DNA of 64,000 nucleotides, taken from NCBI GenBank assembly GCA_001557505.1, contig LSAX01000004.1:3658001-3722000 (forward strand). Reading direction: 5' to 3'. This DNA comes from Reticulascus tulasneorum (taxonomy: Eukaryota > Ascomycota > Sordariomycetes > Glomerellales > Reticulascaceae). Shown piece after piece: positions 21,292 through 33,100 of the stretch (positions are counted from its first letter, which is position 1; every line of letters starts with the position of its first letter). The translations under genes and the position numbers were made by a program. The notes beneath the pieces are model-generated. The model searched no databases and had not been told where the DNA came from. It was given only the letters and a program-made list of their open reading frames with translations.

Positions 21292-22738
21292 TTATTCACC
21301 TGTGCCCTCAAGCTTGTCGAGCATCTCAACATAATCCTCGATCGCATCATAGAGATCGCGATGCTCATTCCAGATAGCGGCCGCCAAGTATCTGACAGCC
21401 GCGAACCCAGCCAATTTGGTGGACTCGGTGTCCAGAGCATTGGCATACTTTTCCCAAATGTCGTGCCGTGTTCCCATGAGCGGCTGATGACCAGAATTGT
21501 CCTTTGTAGCCTCATAAAAGTCTCTAGACTCTTTGAGCATCCTATCATGGGAGGACCGAATTGCAACCAACATCATGTCGTTTTTGCAGGAATTCAGTGG
21601 TGTCGTTTCCACTGGCGCAAGTACACGCGTGACTATGGCGAGAGAGGACGCTGCCACTTTTCCCGTTTTCTCAGCGTCAACATTGTTCGCTCTGTCAGCC
21701 TCCAAGTTGTGGATGGCCTCGAGAACAAACGGACGCAGAAGCCGGTATTCGACGAATATGTCGTTCTGGACAAGCTGTTCCTTGAGAAGGGTTATATCAG
21801 TGACTTTCAGTATCGCTGCCTGGGCCACTGCCCATGAAAGTCCTGCGCCATCCTCTTCGAGTCCTCCGCATCCCATACAGTTTCTTCGTTGTCAGCAAAC
21901 TTCCACAACGCATCGTTGCACACCTGTGGATGAAAAGCTAGGTCTTTATCAGCGCTTTCAAGCACCCTTGCCAGTTCAGCAAGGTGCCAAGGTTGATGAG
22001 TTCTGGCAACCCCGCAACGAGGGTCGCAACCTCGTTCTGCAGTGCCTGAAGTGACTCTAGGATGCTCTTTGACGAGTTCTGCACCTTTTTGAAGTTTTCC
22101 TGCTCGGCTGATATATTAGTCTGGGTAGGTGGGCGAATGCATTGGCTCTGAACCAGCCGGTTCCAGGCTGGCCCGCGCTTCTTCATGTCTGTGGTATCAT
22201 CTCTGAAGATGGGGAGATAGAAGCAGGACTTCTGGCCAACATGAAATGGTGTGCATAATCCTCTGTTTGGTCGAAGCAGGGCAAATAACTGGGTTCCATC
22301 CGAGTCGCCCTGTTGGATCCGAGTCACCACCATGATAGGTAGCGATGAATCGGAAGAGTCGATTATGCAGTCGTTACCGAGCTTGATGCCAACTGGCATC
22401 TGCTTTTTCTGAGAGGGGTGCTTCTTGAAGCACTTGGCGTCGATATCAGGACGGGTAAAGCCAACAAGAAGATAACGCTTGACCCCAGCTTCATCCTCAT
22501 TGACTTGGCGCTCGCGCGGAGTCAACTGAAGCGATGGCCGCCATGGCTCCTCCCCTTTTCCATTCATCGACGTAACAGCCACTGTCCAGGGAGTTGTGCT
22601 TGGCTCATATGCGTTGATGATTGTCAAGCCTTCTTTGTCGATGCCATCGGGGATATTCATCGCCCATCCGAAAATATTGAAGCCGAAACCAGTGAGCTGT
22701 TGCTCCGCTTCCGCAGCTCTTGCCTTTCGTGACGACAT
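21292..22738 (-). pseudogene. fungal hypothetical protein gene broken by two apparent single-base deletions
   Basis: Three adjacent minus-strand frames together read like one protein of about 480 residues. The first, from the ATG at 22738, starts MSSRKARAAEAEQQLTGFGF and runs to NLGTLL near 21970. A second frame then carries ARVLESADKDLAFHPQ and DNEETVWDAEDSKRMAQD. A third continues with LSWAVAQAAILKVTD and ends LDKLEGTGE at 21292. Each junction, near 21970 and near 21837, is repaired in reading by one missing base. No GT-AG intron with the right phase fits the second; a weak donor could fit the first. I do not recognise the family: an N-terminal globular part followed by a helical part, no signal peptide. 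It is either a decaying gene or a sequence with two indel errors. Confidence 0.6.
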
Positions 22739-23256
22739 GTCTTGATGGCTTTTGGCGTCTAGAGAGTATGGTAGAGGCCAAAGTGAGAAGTAGCAGAAGA
22801 AGAAGGAAACCTCAGTATGATATTGTAAAATTGGCGCTCTTGATTTGGAGCCCTTTTTACAAAGGTAGGTTGTCAGGGAATCTTGACTCTGTGTTGGAAG
22901 AAAGTGAGGTTGAGGGATGCAGTTAATTTTCAAAATGAGCTCAGGTCACACGTGATTTCTTGTTCAAGGATTCTCTTGCTCTTTCCCACACGACGAAGCA
23001 TAACCTTCACTCGATCAAGTTTTCTGGCATCTTCTTTCCAACCTCAAGTGGTCCATCTCATACCCAAGTCTCGAAGGCACTGGGCAACTACTCACTGTTT
23101 ACTACTTAGCACCCTAACTCATATCCTTGCGGGAACGGCTAATGTGCCAAAAGACGGGCCGCAAATGCGAACAACAAGGGCGTGATTCTTGTACACCTGT
23201 TCTGCCAACTTGTAGAGCAGTAAGAGAAAGTAAATCTCCAAGTCACAAAAGAGCGG
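22739..23256. other. intergenic before SDR relic
   Basis: The missing 5' two-thirds of the dehydrogenase relic should lie here, but no Rossmann-fold sequence can be read on either strand. No other gene seen. Confidence 0.5.
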
Positions 23257-23624
23257 TCAAATTACTGCAAATATCCCCAATCCTGGCGCCGTGAAGACAG
23301 ATATTACACGGAATCAAGGAGCTCTTACAAAGCTGTCTGCTGAAGCCAGCGGGTGGATGATGAGATCAGCTGAGGAGGGTTCGCGGGCACTGGTCGACGC
23401 TGCTGAGGGCGCCGAGGCAACCCCTGGCCAGTACTTGAATGACTGCAACCGTTTGAGTAAGTTTTTTCTATTAAAAGATACTAGGGTCTTCATGCTGATC
23501 TTGATGGGCTAGACCTTCTGCGTTTGTAGCCAGCGAAGAAGGCAAACAGACACAGAAGAAATTATGGCGTGAATTGATCGAGAAGCTGGAGAGACATCAC
23601 CCGGGGTTGGCGCAAAATACTTGA
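23257..23624 (+). pseudogene. C-terminal relic of a short-chain dehydrogenase/reductase
   Basis: About 100 residues match the C-terminal end of fungal SDRs: NPGAVKTDITRNQG, then SAEEGSRALVDAAEGAE, GQYLNDCNRL and, after an intron, TSEEGKQTQKKLWRELIEKL. The intron 23457-23529 keeps its GTAAGT donor, TAG acceptor and phase, and the stop is at 23622-23624. There is no start codon, no TGxxxGxG cofactor site and no YxxxK active site, so this fragment cannot work as an enzyme. It looks like the tail of a gene whose front was deleted or replaced. Confidence 0.7.
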
Positions 23625-24754
23625 ACACCTCCGTCCTGGAATTTTTGGGAAGACAGGAAGTGATGCATCGATCTGAGTGGTTTTTTAAATGCTATATGTT
23701 CCTATTCTATGGTTTACTTCGCTAGAATCCATCAATCCGACCAAGTCTTGTTCGCCAAGCTTATTAACAAATAATTGACTATCTGGAACATGGTACTCAG
23801 CAGGCTCGCTTCAAGAGAGCATATTTTGTGATTGGAACCAAAACCAATACGCAGCTCACTCGGTAGTAAAATCTTGGTCTTTTCATTACGTATGTAGTGC
23901 AGATTATCCCTCGTCTTGCTCGGAGATGCGTACTAAAATGCGACGAGTTTGTTCCTATTCGCAACCGTCTACATCGCGAACAAAGTCAAGCACACGGCTT
24001 GGCTGCTGCGATTCGCATGTTGTTCGCGAAGGGAGTTGAGACAAGAGTGCGACAGGAAACGTAATCCAGCCAATCTTGGGCTTTGTTACGACGACTCCAG
24101 CCCTGATGGCCGCGTCATTGTCTAGACTTAGCATTCATGCGATTTCGGTGGAAAGCCCCTTATTAGTCCCGGTGCGTGCTGGACCATCCTGAAGCTGAAG
24201 GGGAAAAGTTAAAATCACGCTAGTTTGCCGGATCTGCCGTGCGGACCGAAGTCTTAGCTTCTTGACTGGACACTGGAAGATGCCGAGGTGGCCGTGCCAT
24301 TCCCGGTAGTGGAAGCAGGCAAGTCCCGGACTGGCTAGTTAATCCCTCCCGGCTGAGGGTTTTGTGATGCCGAATTCCGTAAGGATGTTACGTCAGTGCT
24401 CTCGGAAGGTATTCCAAGATCCAATGAGTGATCCCGAAGGCTATGTGGCTTGAGATCCAGCACATCTGATTGGGACATTGATAGCATAATCCAAAATAGA
24501 CAATCAGCTTGCACCGGACATGGCGAGGTGGAACTGAGCTACTCAGCCGTATCCAGGAACATGCGACGCAAGCTCGCCGCAAGTCGGGTGTAGTCATCAA
24601 GGGGCAAATAGAATCCAACATGGATAAGAACTCCTCAACCCCCATTGTTGTGAGAGATCCTGTACCGCATTGCTCGACGCTAAGCCCACTCACTACATTT
24701 ACGCATTTACACATTCTCCTGCATCAACTCAAAGGAAAGCATTCAGACATCAAT
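23625..24754. other. intergenic upstream of cipC
   Basis: 1.1 kb without a supported gene. It should hold the cipC promoter. The open frame at 24388-24714 (-) shows no family resemblance. Confidence 0.55.
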
Positions 24755-25300
24755 ATGTTCGGTTTTGGTCAGTCACAGGCAGATACCTAGGACGCTGAAT
24801 TTCAACTGAATCACCACAGATGACGCGAGAGAGCAGCGAGACGAGGTCTACAACGGCAATCACCAGTCCCACCTCAGCCATGAAGTGGTAGCCGGCGGAG
24901 CCGCCTTCGAGGCGATGAAGCTGTTCGAGGATCGCCAGCGCAGAAAGGGCATGTCAGCCATGCATCGTGCGCAGATTCTTGCTGAGTTACCCCATGCTGA
25001 CTCAGTGTTTGATTACAGGAGAAACGGTCAACCACGGTTTTGCCAAGGAGTTGCTGATGGGATTCGCCGGTGCAGAGGTCGACAAGCTCGTTGAGACGAA
25101 GGGATTGGACTACATCGATCGCGAGAAGACGAAGAGACATGCTGAGAGGCAGGCCGAGCATCTTTATGATCAGCAATATAGTGGCATGGATCAATATGAT
25201 CCGTAAGTGGCCCCCAACAGACGGCAAAGACCATCGGGATGCAGGGCTGACTAACCGTCACAGGGATGCTCGTCAACGACACCAGACCATGGACTACTAG
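24755..25300 (+). CDS. cipC: CipC-like protein (DUF3759)
   Basis: Small cytosolic protein of the family named after concanamycin-induced protein C of Aspergillus; the molecular role is unknown, and family members are often stress- or infection-induced. Four exons, 24755-24767, 24820-24966, 25019-25202 and 25264-25300, give 126 residues; all introns are GT-AG and phases agree. The 13-base first exon encodes MFGF and one base. Family hallmarks are HQSHLSHEVVAGGAAFEAMK, FAKELLMGFAGAEVDKLVET and KGLDYIDREKTKRHAERQAE. The second intron (donor GTGCGC at 24967) inserts MSAMH between the two conserved blocks, which is typical in length. No signal peptide. It is convergent with the coiled-coil gene. 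Confidence 0.9.
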
Positions 25301-25490
25301 ACGGATAGAATAGGTTGGAAGATGACTAGCTTGACTATTTACGTATTGCTACAATCAATAGGGACACAAGTGTCAAATCCACGAAGCTCATCCCAGACCC
25401 GATTAAGGAGAGGTATCCATCCTCAAAATATCCAAAGTGCTATGTTGCCGCGCAGAGAAAAAGGAAGGGGATCAAAGGCCGGGGGGTATC

Positions 25491-26549
25491 TCATTTCGCC
25501 TCTCCAGCGACGCGTTCAAAGGCACTTTCTCTCTCCTTTTGCAGCGCGACCCTCGTCTCCGCGAGAGTTTTTTCCTTCCCCCTCAGCTCCTGTTCCAGGG
25601 TTTGATGCCTCCCTTTAGCTTCCTGCAGCTGCCCACCCAGCGCATGCGCGCATCTCTTAACCTCCTCCATAGATCTCTTAATCTCGTCATGGAACGCCAT
25701 GTCGGTGAAAATGTTGTCGAAGAACACATCCGTCATGATGTTCCCGTGGTTGATTTTGACGGGGGGGAGGTCTTGGACGAATGGCGACATGCGCTGCGCT
25801 TGCATTACATTCATCCGCGCCTCCTGCACCTGCATTTCGGCCTGGTGCAAGGCATTGCGCTCCATCATATCGCTCATGGAACCACCGCCGAACATGTCCA
25901 TGCGGGAATGGCTCAGGGCATTCTCCATTGCACCTAGCGCGCCGCGCATGGAGTTCAAGCCGGCGGTCAGGAGACGCACAGCATGCTGCTCGGCTTCCGC
26001 CTTGGTGCGCGTGTCATGATACGATTGCAATGCCGAATTGCTTGCCGACTCCCGCTGATCTTCCTCGGGGAACCCAGGCGTCGGGCCGGAGAAAATTGCA
26101 TTGTACAAGTTGTCAAGCTCCTGCTGCATCGCCCGATGCCGACCTGCGATATTCTCCAACTCGCTCTTCGCATTGCGCGCCTCCTCCAGCTGCGCATTCA
26201 AATTCTTGTTCATCTCCTGCTCCTTGTGCTCCTCCTGCAAAACCTCGAAGTACTCGCGTTCCTCCTTAGCGGCCTTGTCCTCGAACTTCTCGCGCTTGCC
26301 AACAGCCTTGTGCATAAAACGCTTCATGGTCGAATCGCGGTACTTCTCATGCTCTTTCAGTTCTTTGACTCGCTTGCGCGCCAAGTCGTCGACGCGCTTC
26401 TTGGAGCTGGCGGCTTCCTTCTCAAGATCGGCAACGAAGGTGGTCTGCTGGGCGAGGTCGGGGATTGCATGGTCGGTCTGCGCGAGGATGGTGAGGAGTT
26501 CCCTGTTTTTGGCCGCTGCCTGTTGGATGCGGGTTTCGATTTCGGACAT
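25491..26549 (-). CDS. coiled-coil protein of unknown function
   Basis: Single exon, 352 residues, from an ATG at 26549 (MSEIETRIQQAAAKNRELLT). Almost the whole chain is predicted helical. A long Glu/Lys/Arg-rich coiled coil fills about residues 40-150. A Met-rich middle follows (HSRMDMFGGGSMSDMMERN). A hydrophobic stretch comes next (MTDVFFDNIFTDMAFHDEI), and a second coiled coil ends the protein. There is no signal peptide or membrane span. Similar sequences exist in filamentous ascomycetes as conserved hypothetical proteins. Composition suggests a structural or scaffolding role, but nothing in the sequence shows a partner or compartment. Confidence 0.8.
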   Translation of the reverse strand: MSEIETRIQQAAAKNRELLTILAQTDHAIPDLAQQTTFVADLEKEAASSKKRVDDLARKRVKELKEHEKYRDSTMKRFMHKAVGKREKFEDKAAKEEREYFEVLQEEHKEQEMNKNLNAQLEEARNAKSELENIAGRHRAMQQELDNLYNAIFSGPTPGFPEEDQRESASNSALQSYHDTRTKAEAEQHAVRLLTAGLNSMRGALGAMENALSHSRMDMFGGGSMSDMMERNALHQAEMQVQEARMNVMQAQRMSPFVQDLPPVKINHGNIMTDVFFDNIFTDMAFHDEIKRSMEEVKRCAHALGGQLQEAKGRHQTLEQELRGKEKTLAETRVALQKERESAFERVAGEAK

Positions 26550-27254
26550 GGTGAAGGTTTGCTAGATGGTGATATTACGGGACAAGTTTGTCAAGAGGTT
26601 AACCAGACAAGTGGTGTGTATGCAGGTATAGTGCAGGTATAGTTTTGGTTGGTGAAGAGAGAGGATATCAAAGACTCAAGAGCGAGGTCCATCTGAAGAT
26701 TCATCAACAGTTTATATCTCCCGTGGCAATATATTGGCAGCCAGATGTCAAGAAGGAGCCGAAGGAATGGAGGCAGCCCACCATGATCAACAAGTCGCAC
26801 AATGACATCAGATACTGGATCTGCTGCGGCGCAGATGCGGCGAAGATGCGGGGTTCTAGACCACCTGGCAGCCCAAGCCCCCTAGCGCTAATTAACCTAA
26901 ATGCTGGGCAGGCGTGGCAGCTACCTGGTACCTTTATTTGGACATGAGATTTGCGGCCTGTTTATCCGTTCTGGTGTCGTTGGTCGTAAACCTACCTTCA
27001 TGGAGCCTTTAGGGACTTGATTGAGCACGTAAATCACTATCCATGAGAGCCGTCATGTTGCAAATCAAATGAAGCCCGCAGCGTCGTGTAACTACTTATT
27101 TGCCACAGCGGCATGTCAGTTGTTTGGAGGTGCCTGGCTGCCAGTTGCTGACTACAAGCGGCTCTAGTGACAGAAGCCCTATAACTCATAATTAGCAGCT
27201 TCAAGAGCATTTTAAGGCTGGCGTTGTGGGGTAGCTCCCTGAATCGTCGCCTGG

Positions 27255-27278
27255 CAGTGGGGCAGTGGGGCAGTGGGG
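27255..27278 (+). repeat. short tandem repeat, (CAGTGGGG)x3
   Basis: Three exact head-to-tail copies of an 8-base unit, in non-coding DNA. Confidence 0.85.
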
Positions 27279-27639
27279 ACCTGACTCGACATCGTAGGCT
27301 CCCAGTCCAGGACGTCCAGGTCAGGTCATGGCAGGCTTTGCACAGCCCAAGGGATGATCCGTAAATTCCTTGTAATGCTTGGCCATGCGTCACAGGTGTT
27401 TGTGTCAATTCAAATACGGTACCTAGCGAAGACTGGAGGCGACAAGGATAAGTGCCTACATAGGTCAATCGCAAATCTGCATCGACCCAAGATCCTGCAA
27501 ACTCGCTAGCCCAATGCAAGCTGGGTTGGACAAAGAAACAGTGCCACCAGGTAGTGGTACAAAGCGATGGCAGTTCTTTTCCGCCGCTTGCAGGTAACTT
27601 TTCAACTGGAAAGTATGCGAAAGATAATGTAATGAGGTT

Positions 27640-27750
27640 AGTGAATATTCTAATGATTACTTTGTATTCACGGCTATTTTCACTCCAACAATCATACGAA
27701 TAACTACTATTCACTCCAATATTCATGTGAATAACTACCTGAATATTCAG
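27640..27750. repeat. second cluster of GAATATTC / GAATAACTAC motifs
   Basis: Exact GAATATTC at 27643-27650 and 27741-27748. GAATAACTAC occurs at 27699-27708 and 27729-27738, interleaved with ATTCACTCCAA and CAATATTCATG. Composition and motif match the cluster at 18896-19034. Confidence 0.6.
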
Positions 27751-28327
27751 ATGCCAAAGCGGCTCTTCTCCTTTTTTGATCTACTTGCTAAGCCCAGGGA
27801 TATGCTGCTGAAACCAAGACAGTACCGCCTTCACATCACATATCGCCAGATCCGCGACAACTCCCACCAGTCATCACACGAAGTAATCCCTGGCTGATGG
27901 CATGCTCTGAAGATCATTGCTAACGCGGACTCGCTATCTGTCCTGATCTTAACGAGTGGATCATTGGGAGTGCGCTGAGGATCTCACAGGACACTCAGTC
28001 AAGGCATGGAAAAGAATGCATCACTGTTTGTGAAACAAACAAGCGATATTATGGATATAATATCCAAGAGAGACTATCATTGACAACTATAACACTGCTC
28101 AAACCCCCCAGCGTGTGCGACTTCTGTACCTGAAAGCATGTCTGAATGAGCAAACTCGATTATGACGATAGGAAACAGCTGTTTTGGAGATTCCCAAACA
28201 AAGTCATGACCAACTCCCTTCGGGTAAATGTATGCATCCCCGATCCCCCCTGGCAGTAAGAAGCATGGAAAGGAACCAGGATCCGCTATCCTTCAACGCC
28301 GACCGCGTGTCTCCCAATTCCGGGACC

Positions 28328-30138
28328 TTACACCTTCAATTCATCTCGAATGGACGCATATCCATCCAGGATAAGCTTGGCTCGCTCCTCGCTTCGTGCC
28401 TTGAAGGACATGGGGAACGGGAGCGGTTCGAGAATGACGTTGGCGTTGGTGGCTTGCGTATCGAAGGTGATGTCCTCGCCGGTTGCGGGACATTTCTTCA
28501 ACGCCATGTCGAACGCCCAGCAGACGCCAGCACCAGCCACGAACATCTCGTCGTCGACCAGAAGCTGACCCAAACATGTGCGACGACCCCACCCGAAGGT
28601 GTGCATACCCTTGCCGTCCCGGAAGTTGGGGTACTTGGACAAGGGCTCCTGATACGTGGGGAAGCTTGGGTCGAGATATCGGTCAGGTCTATAATTCTCG
28701 GGATCTGGGTATTTCTCAGGCACACGATTGAGACTCCTAATTGGTATTAGTACGTCGATCAGCACGCTAAAAACAGATGGCTCTACTTACCATTCGCATG
28801 CCAAGATGATAGTTCCTTTCGTTATCTTGACGCCACGGAATACTGAGTCCTTTTCGCACTGGTGAGGAACGCCTGGAATTCCCGTCAGTTTGAGTCACGA
28901 GACCAGTCCCGCTGATCATCTACAAGTCCAGTACATACCTAGTGGAACACCAGATCGCCAGCGAAGAGTCTCCTTCAAGCAAGCTCGCACCGTCGGGAGG
29001 TCCGCGAAGTCATCCCTGGTAGGCATTCTATCGCCGCACACTCTGTCAATCTCCTCTTGGCATTTCTTCAGCCACTCGGGATGTAGCGCCATGCACATTA
29101 GAAAGAACTGCATGGGACCAGAGATTGTCACAACGCCGACAAGGCACTGGAAGCCAAGCATGCATGCCGCGAAGTCTTCGTCCTTCTCGGTCTGCTCGAG
29201 GGTCTGGTTGCCATTCTGCTGGAGCTGCTCGAAGTATCGGTATGTCCAAGTATCATTAGACAGTACTCCTTTGAGATATCTGGCCTTGGCCAATCGGAAA
29301 GATCGTAGCCACCAAGCCCGTTGGTTCGCTTGTCGGTTTACTTCGAAGTCCCTCCATGGGTTGTGTCGGAAGAAATCAGAAACATGCCAGATTGGCGTCA
29401 TAGTATTGACGATGGGACCAGAGACGGACATTTGTGTCAAGGTGACGATGGCGCTGTCACCGTAGGCCTTGCCTTGGGTGGCATCGTCCCAGGATAATCG
29501 GCTGATGATTCGACCAGTGAGCTCTCGGGTGTTTGGGTGGAATTTCTCAGGATCTAGGAGCAAGGTAACAAGCCAGCGCTTGACTTCCTTTTCGATGTGG
29601 CCGTAGAAATGGTTCTGGTGTGAAGCTGCCATGGCGGAATGTACCCATTTCCTTTGGTATTTCCAGATATCCACGTCATGTTAGCCGAGGGTTCGTGTGG
29701 GCGGCCCCCACTCCATTCTGACGATCACTTACCATGACGATCCATCAACGCCGAGTACACTGGCCCGATCTTATGGTCAATGAGAGCTCGGATTTGTGGT
29801 CTACCAGCAAAGCTGTTGCCGTTCTTGATCAGCAGCTCTGAGGCTATCTCTTCGTCCGAAATAACGATGAACTTCTGGCCTAACATGCTGGTCTGGTAGA
29901 TCGGTCCATGGATGTCGGCCCACTCCTTGAACTTCAACCACATGGCTCGTCGTGGGAGATCATGGACACGGCCGACGATAGGATATTGCTTAGGACCAGG
30001 GAATTGCGCCGGCTTCGTCGACTTCTCGGACTCGTCTGTTGACGTTCCCCATTTTGCAAGGCGCCGGATGCTTGAGAACAGGACTCCTGGTACAACCAGG
30101 ATGCCGAGGTAGAAGATAACCAGGGCAAAGCTCTCCAT
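28328..30138 (-). CDS. cytochrome P450 with a non-canonical first intron
   Basis: Membrane-anchored haem-thiolate monooxygenase of 543 residues. The ATG at 30138 starts an N-terminal anchor (FALVIFYLGILVVPGVLFSS) and a Pro-rich hinge (FPGPKQYPIVGR). Four exons: 30138-29733, 29673-28939, 28872-28791 and 28736-28328. Introns 2 and 3 are ordinary GT-AG. Intron 1 (29674-29732) has donor GTAAGT and branch GCTAAC but ends in CG; there is no AG at that point, although the frame only works with this junction. P450 motifs are the ExxR helix (KETLRWR), the PERF-like PENYRPDRY and the haem loop FGWGRRTCLG, with Cys at about 462. The I-helix lacks the usual AGxDT and reads VGVVTISG. Family and substrate are undetermined; no backbone enzyme of a biosynthetic cluster is adjacent. 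Confidence 0.88.
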
Positions 30139-33100
30139 TTTGGCGGTAAGTAGTATTAGCACTTGAACAGCTGAAGACAGAAAGATTGGGAAGAAGGACC
30201 CGAGAGTCAGGGCTGGGTCATGTAGGCAGTTATATGACGATCACGGCATACCAACTTGGCAAGTTGCAAGGTGGATTCCAATCTATGCTCGTCTCACCAG
30301 GCAAGGATACAAGGGGCAGGCAAGATGGTCCACTTTAGCCTCGAGATGAGCAAATAGTGTACTTGTCAGGTTGTTCATGCCATTTGTGAGATCGCCACTC
30401 GACGCGGGTGTCATCCTCGTATGAGAAGCAAGGTGTATGAGGGCTTGGCATCCGGGCAATGGATGCATTCAAGACCAGGTTAACGGATGAAGCTTCCGGT
30501 CCCACTATGCAACATGGAGTCGGGTTCCTCTCAGGAGACCTTTTGTGTGCCGTCTGTCGGCTATTTTTGGGCTTGGAACAAAGTTCATGCTTCTGAGACT
30601 CATCTCACTCGTTGGGACGGTCTCCTAGGCCTTGCCTGAAGTCCAATCTCCCATACTACGGGCATCAGCATGGGCACCTGAGAAGATCCAGGAGATAGAT
30701 CCGGGGGAACGAATTCATCCATATTGCATGTGTCTCCTCGAACATTCGGGACCGCCTAAGAGCCTCTTCGTATTGGTTCGTAAAGGCCGTAAGGAGTACA
30801 AGCAACCACTCACGGACTCTGGACTGACTCAAAACTCGCAGGCAAGCGAGGCTTAACATGTGGCCTGCAAACGAGTATTGACATCATTCTAGGTAAGGGG
30901 GTGTATACACAAAAGATAGAGTCCGGATTGGGCCAGGTCCCCAGCGGCATCCCGGCAACCAAGATACGAGACATATTGTGCACTTTAGGAAGCTAGGTCG
31001 TGATTTTTGCTATCTGTACCCTCCTGTCTCGTTTCGTTGAATTGAGCCTAAGCATATGGTTTCTATATATGAACACCCTGGTCTGTGGGGAACGGCTGCA
31101 AAAACAAAGTATGGATGCCTGACTGGGACAGGTGACTTGCCTGCGACCCAAGACTTAAGAAGCGGGCAGAGACAGAATGAAATTTCTCCGAGGACAGAAG
31201 CGAGCGAGACAGAAACTTTCCTTCCTGCAGTAACATTACGGAATTGTGCCGTCTGGCCTAGATAGCTCTATAGTTGGCACGATGTGGGGGTTACGATAAA
31301 AGCAGGTGACCTCCACGTTTAGGTATGATGCAGTTGAAAATGGCCAAGTATCCATGGCACTTGCTACGCCATCACAGAATCTGCCAACGATGCGCCCTCA
31401 TCAGATGACATGTGTCAAGCCAGTTGTGTAGCACCATCTTTAAGCTTTTCGCGTTGCTGGCGCCGCCGGCCAAAGCCGCCTACAGCAGCCAAGGCGTGTT
31501 GGTTCGAGAGCTTGTAAGGATTGAGAAACGGATGGGAGGAGGCAAGGATCTCGGTGCCGAGAGGCTCAACTCCGTGGGGATGTCCGACAGTGCGGATCCA
31601 AGGGGAATTGTGTGACACGGCTGGGTAAAATGGGACACACACAACTTTAAATGAACCTGCGAAAAGGCAGAAAACCAACCCCCGCCATCCCATTGGATGA
31701 CTCGCTTGGGTGTACTGGATTAAGTCAAGGGATTGTTCCAGGATGCGTACATGTGGAACTAGACTCTTAGGATCAGGGACGGTTGAATATTGGCTCGCCT
31801 CCAAGGATTCGGACTCGTATGGGGCAATAGGCGCGCATATTGATGTGCGTGCCTGAGATTGAATTACAATGAACTGGGCTCCGTCGCACAGGCCATCCAG
31901 ATGTCCGGATCTTCTTGTTGGTTTCGAGATCTCGGGTCATCTAGCACGCCTGGACCATCCACACAATACAAGGGATCCGAAGGCCATTTCACCTGCAGAT
32001 CATGCTGCGTTGTGGCGTGCAATCGATTGCGTCTGTATGTCGGACTTACGGCCAGGACATCCAGTGGCGTGAGCGTTCACGCTCATCAGCTTCGACGCAC
32101 ATCATTCGAAGACAACGCCCAAGTAGATCGCCCTCCTGCAACGGTGAATTGTGAGACATGGTAATCTTGTGGCTATCAATGATACGATGCCTCCCTAGGC
32201 GTAGCCCCACCATAGCAGTAGTGTGCCTTAGCGCGCGCCTCCCTCGGGAACGACGGGTACGGTTTGATACCCGGAAGGGAGGAATTAACTTGAACATGTT
32301 CTCGAAGATAGGGATCGCGATCTTGTGTATGTGGGGGTTGCGGTGCTGTTGTAGATCAGGGAGCACGGTGGTATGTGAGACATGAGAGATATATTGGCCG
32401 AGTCCGGATATCCCAATGGTTCGACCCAACCATTAGTTCCAAGACATGCAGTCGGTGTAGGTTCGAGATTGTAAACCGCATATCAAGAGTGGCTCTTCAT
32501 CCCTTTGGTGTTGGCGAATTATTCGGACAATGTTATCAGGCTGATACTGATGTATCGGATGAGCGCGCAACCAGTGGTGAACTCCCATACCCCCGAGTGA
32601 AATATTCCAGTTTCTCTCTCTCTAGCATATTTCGCTCAGTCTAATCTCTCGCTAATGCAGGCTTTGCGCGTACATCAGACGTCGACAATACAAGCCTTTC
32701 AGCGACGATCTTCTCTAAGACAGGAGTCTCGGTTACTCCCAAGCGGCTGGGAATCTTTCCGCCACGTCTCACAGCAATATCCGTTGGGCTGCTGGCTGTG
32801 GTGTAACCTGCAACAGTGTTGATCCGGAGGCACGAACGGTAGTTACAGGTGATCATCGCCAGCTTTGCAGGGAGATCGTCACAAATTACACTGTACGGTG
32901 ATCTTGTCGGGAATGGGTTGGAGTCCCTTCAACCTCATGATAAGACTCGGAACAACGGCGAGGACCGACAGAGCAAACTTAAGGATGGATACAATCTTGA
33001 TTAAACCCTTTTCCCTCCGGTATATACGTCATTGTGATCAATGTTAAATCTTTAAGATCCGCTATCAAATGCTATGGTATCAACTCAAGACAAACCAGCT

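Larger units (their letters stand above)
26550..28327. other. intergenic with repeats
   Basis: No supported gene. The 229-codon open frame at 27037-27726 (-) runs through the AT-rich repeat cluster and has no domain-like sequence. Holds the two repeats listed separately. Confidence 0.55.

Noticed and set aside
27037..27726. 229-codon minus-strand open frame
   Set aside because: Runs through the CAGTGGGG and GAATATTC repeats; sequence is not protein-like and no homology is evident.
31415..31804. 129-codon minus-strand open frame
   Set aside because: Does not begin with ATG and shows no recognisable motif.
32641..32856. 71-codon minus-strand frame from an ATG
   Set aside because: Reasonable composition but no recognised family and no splice partners; not enough to call a gene.
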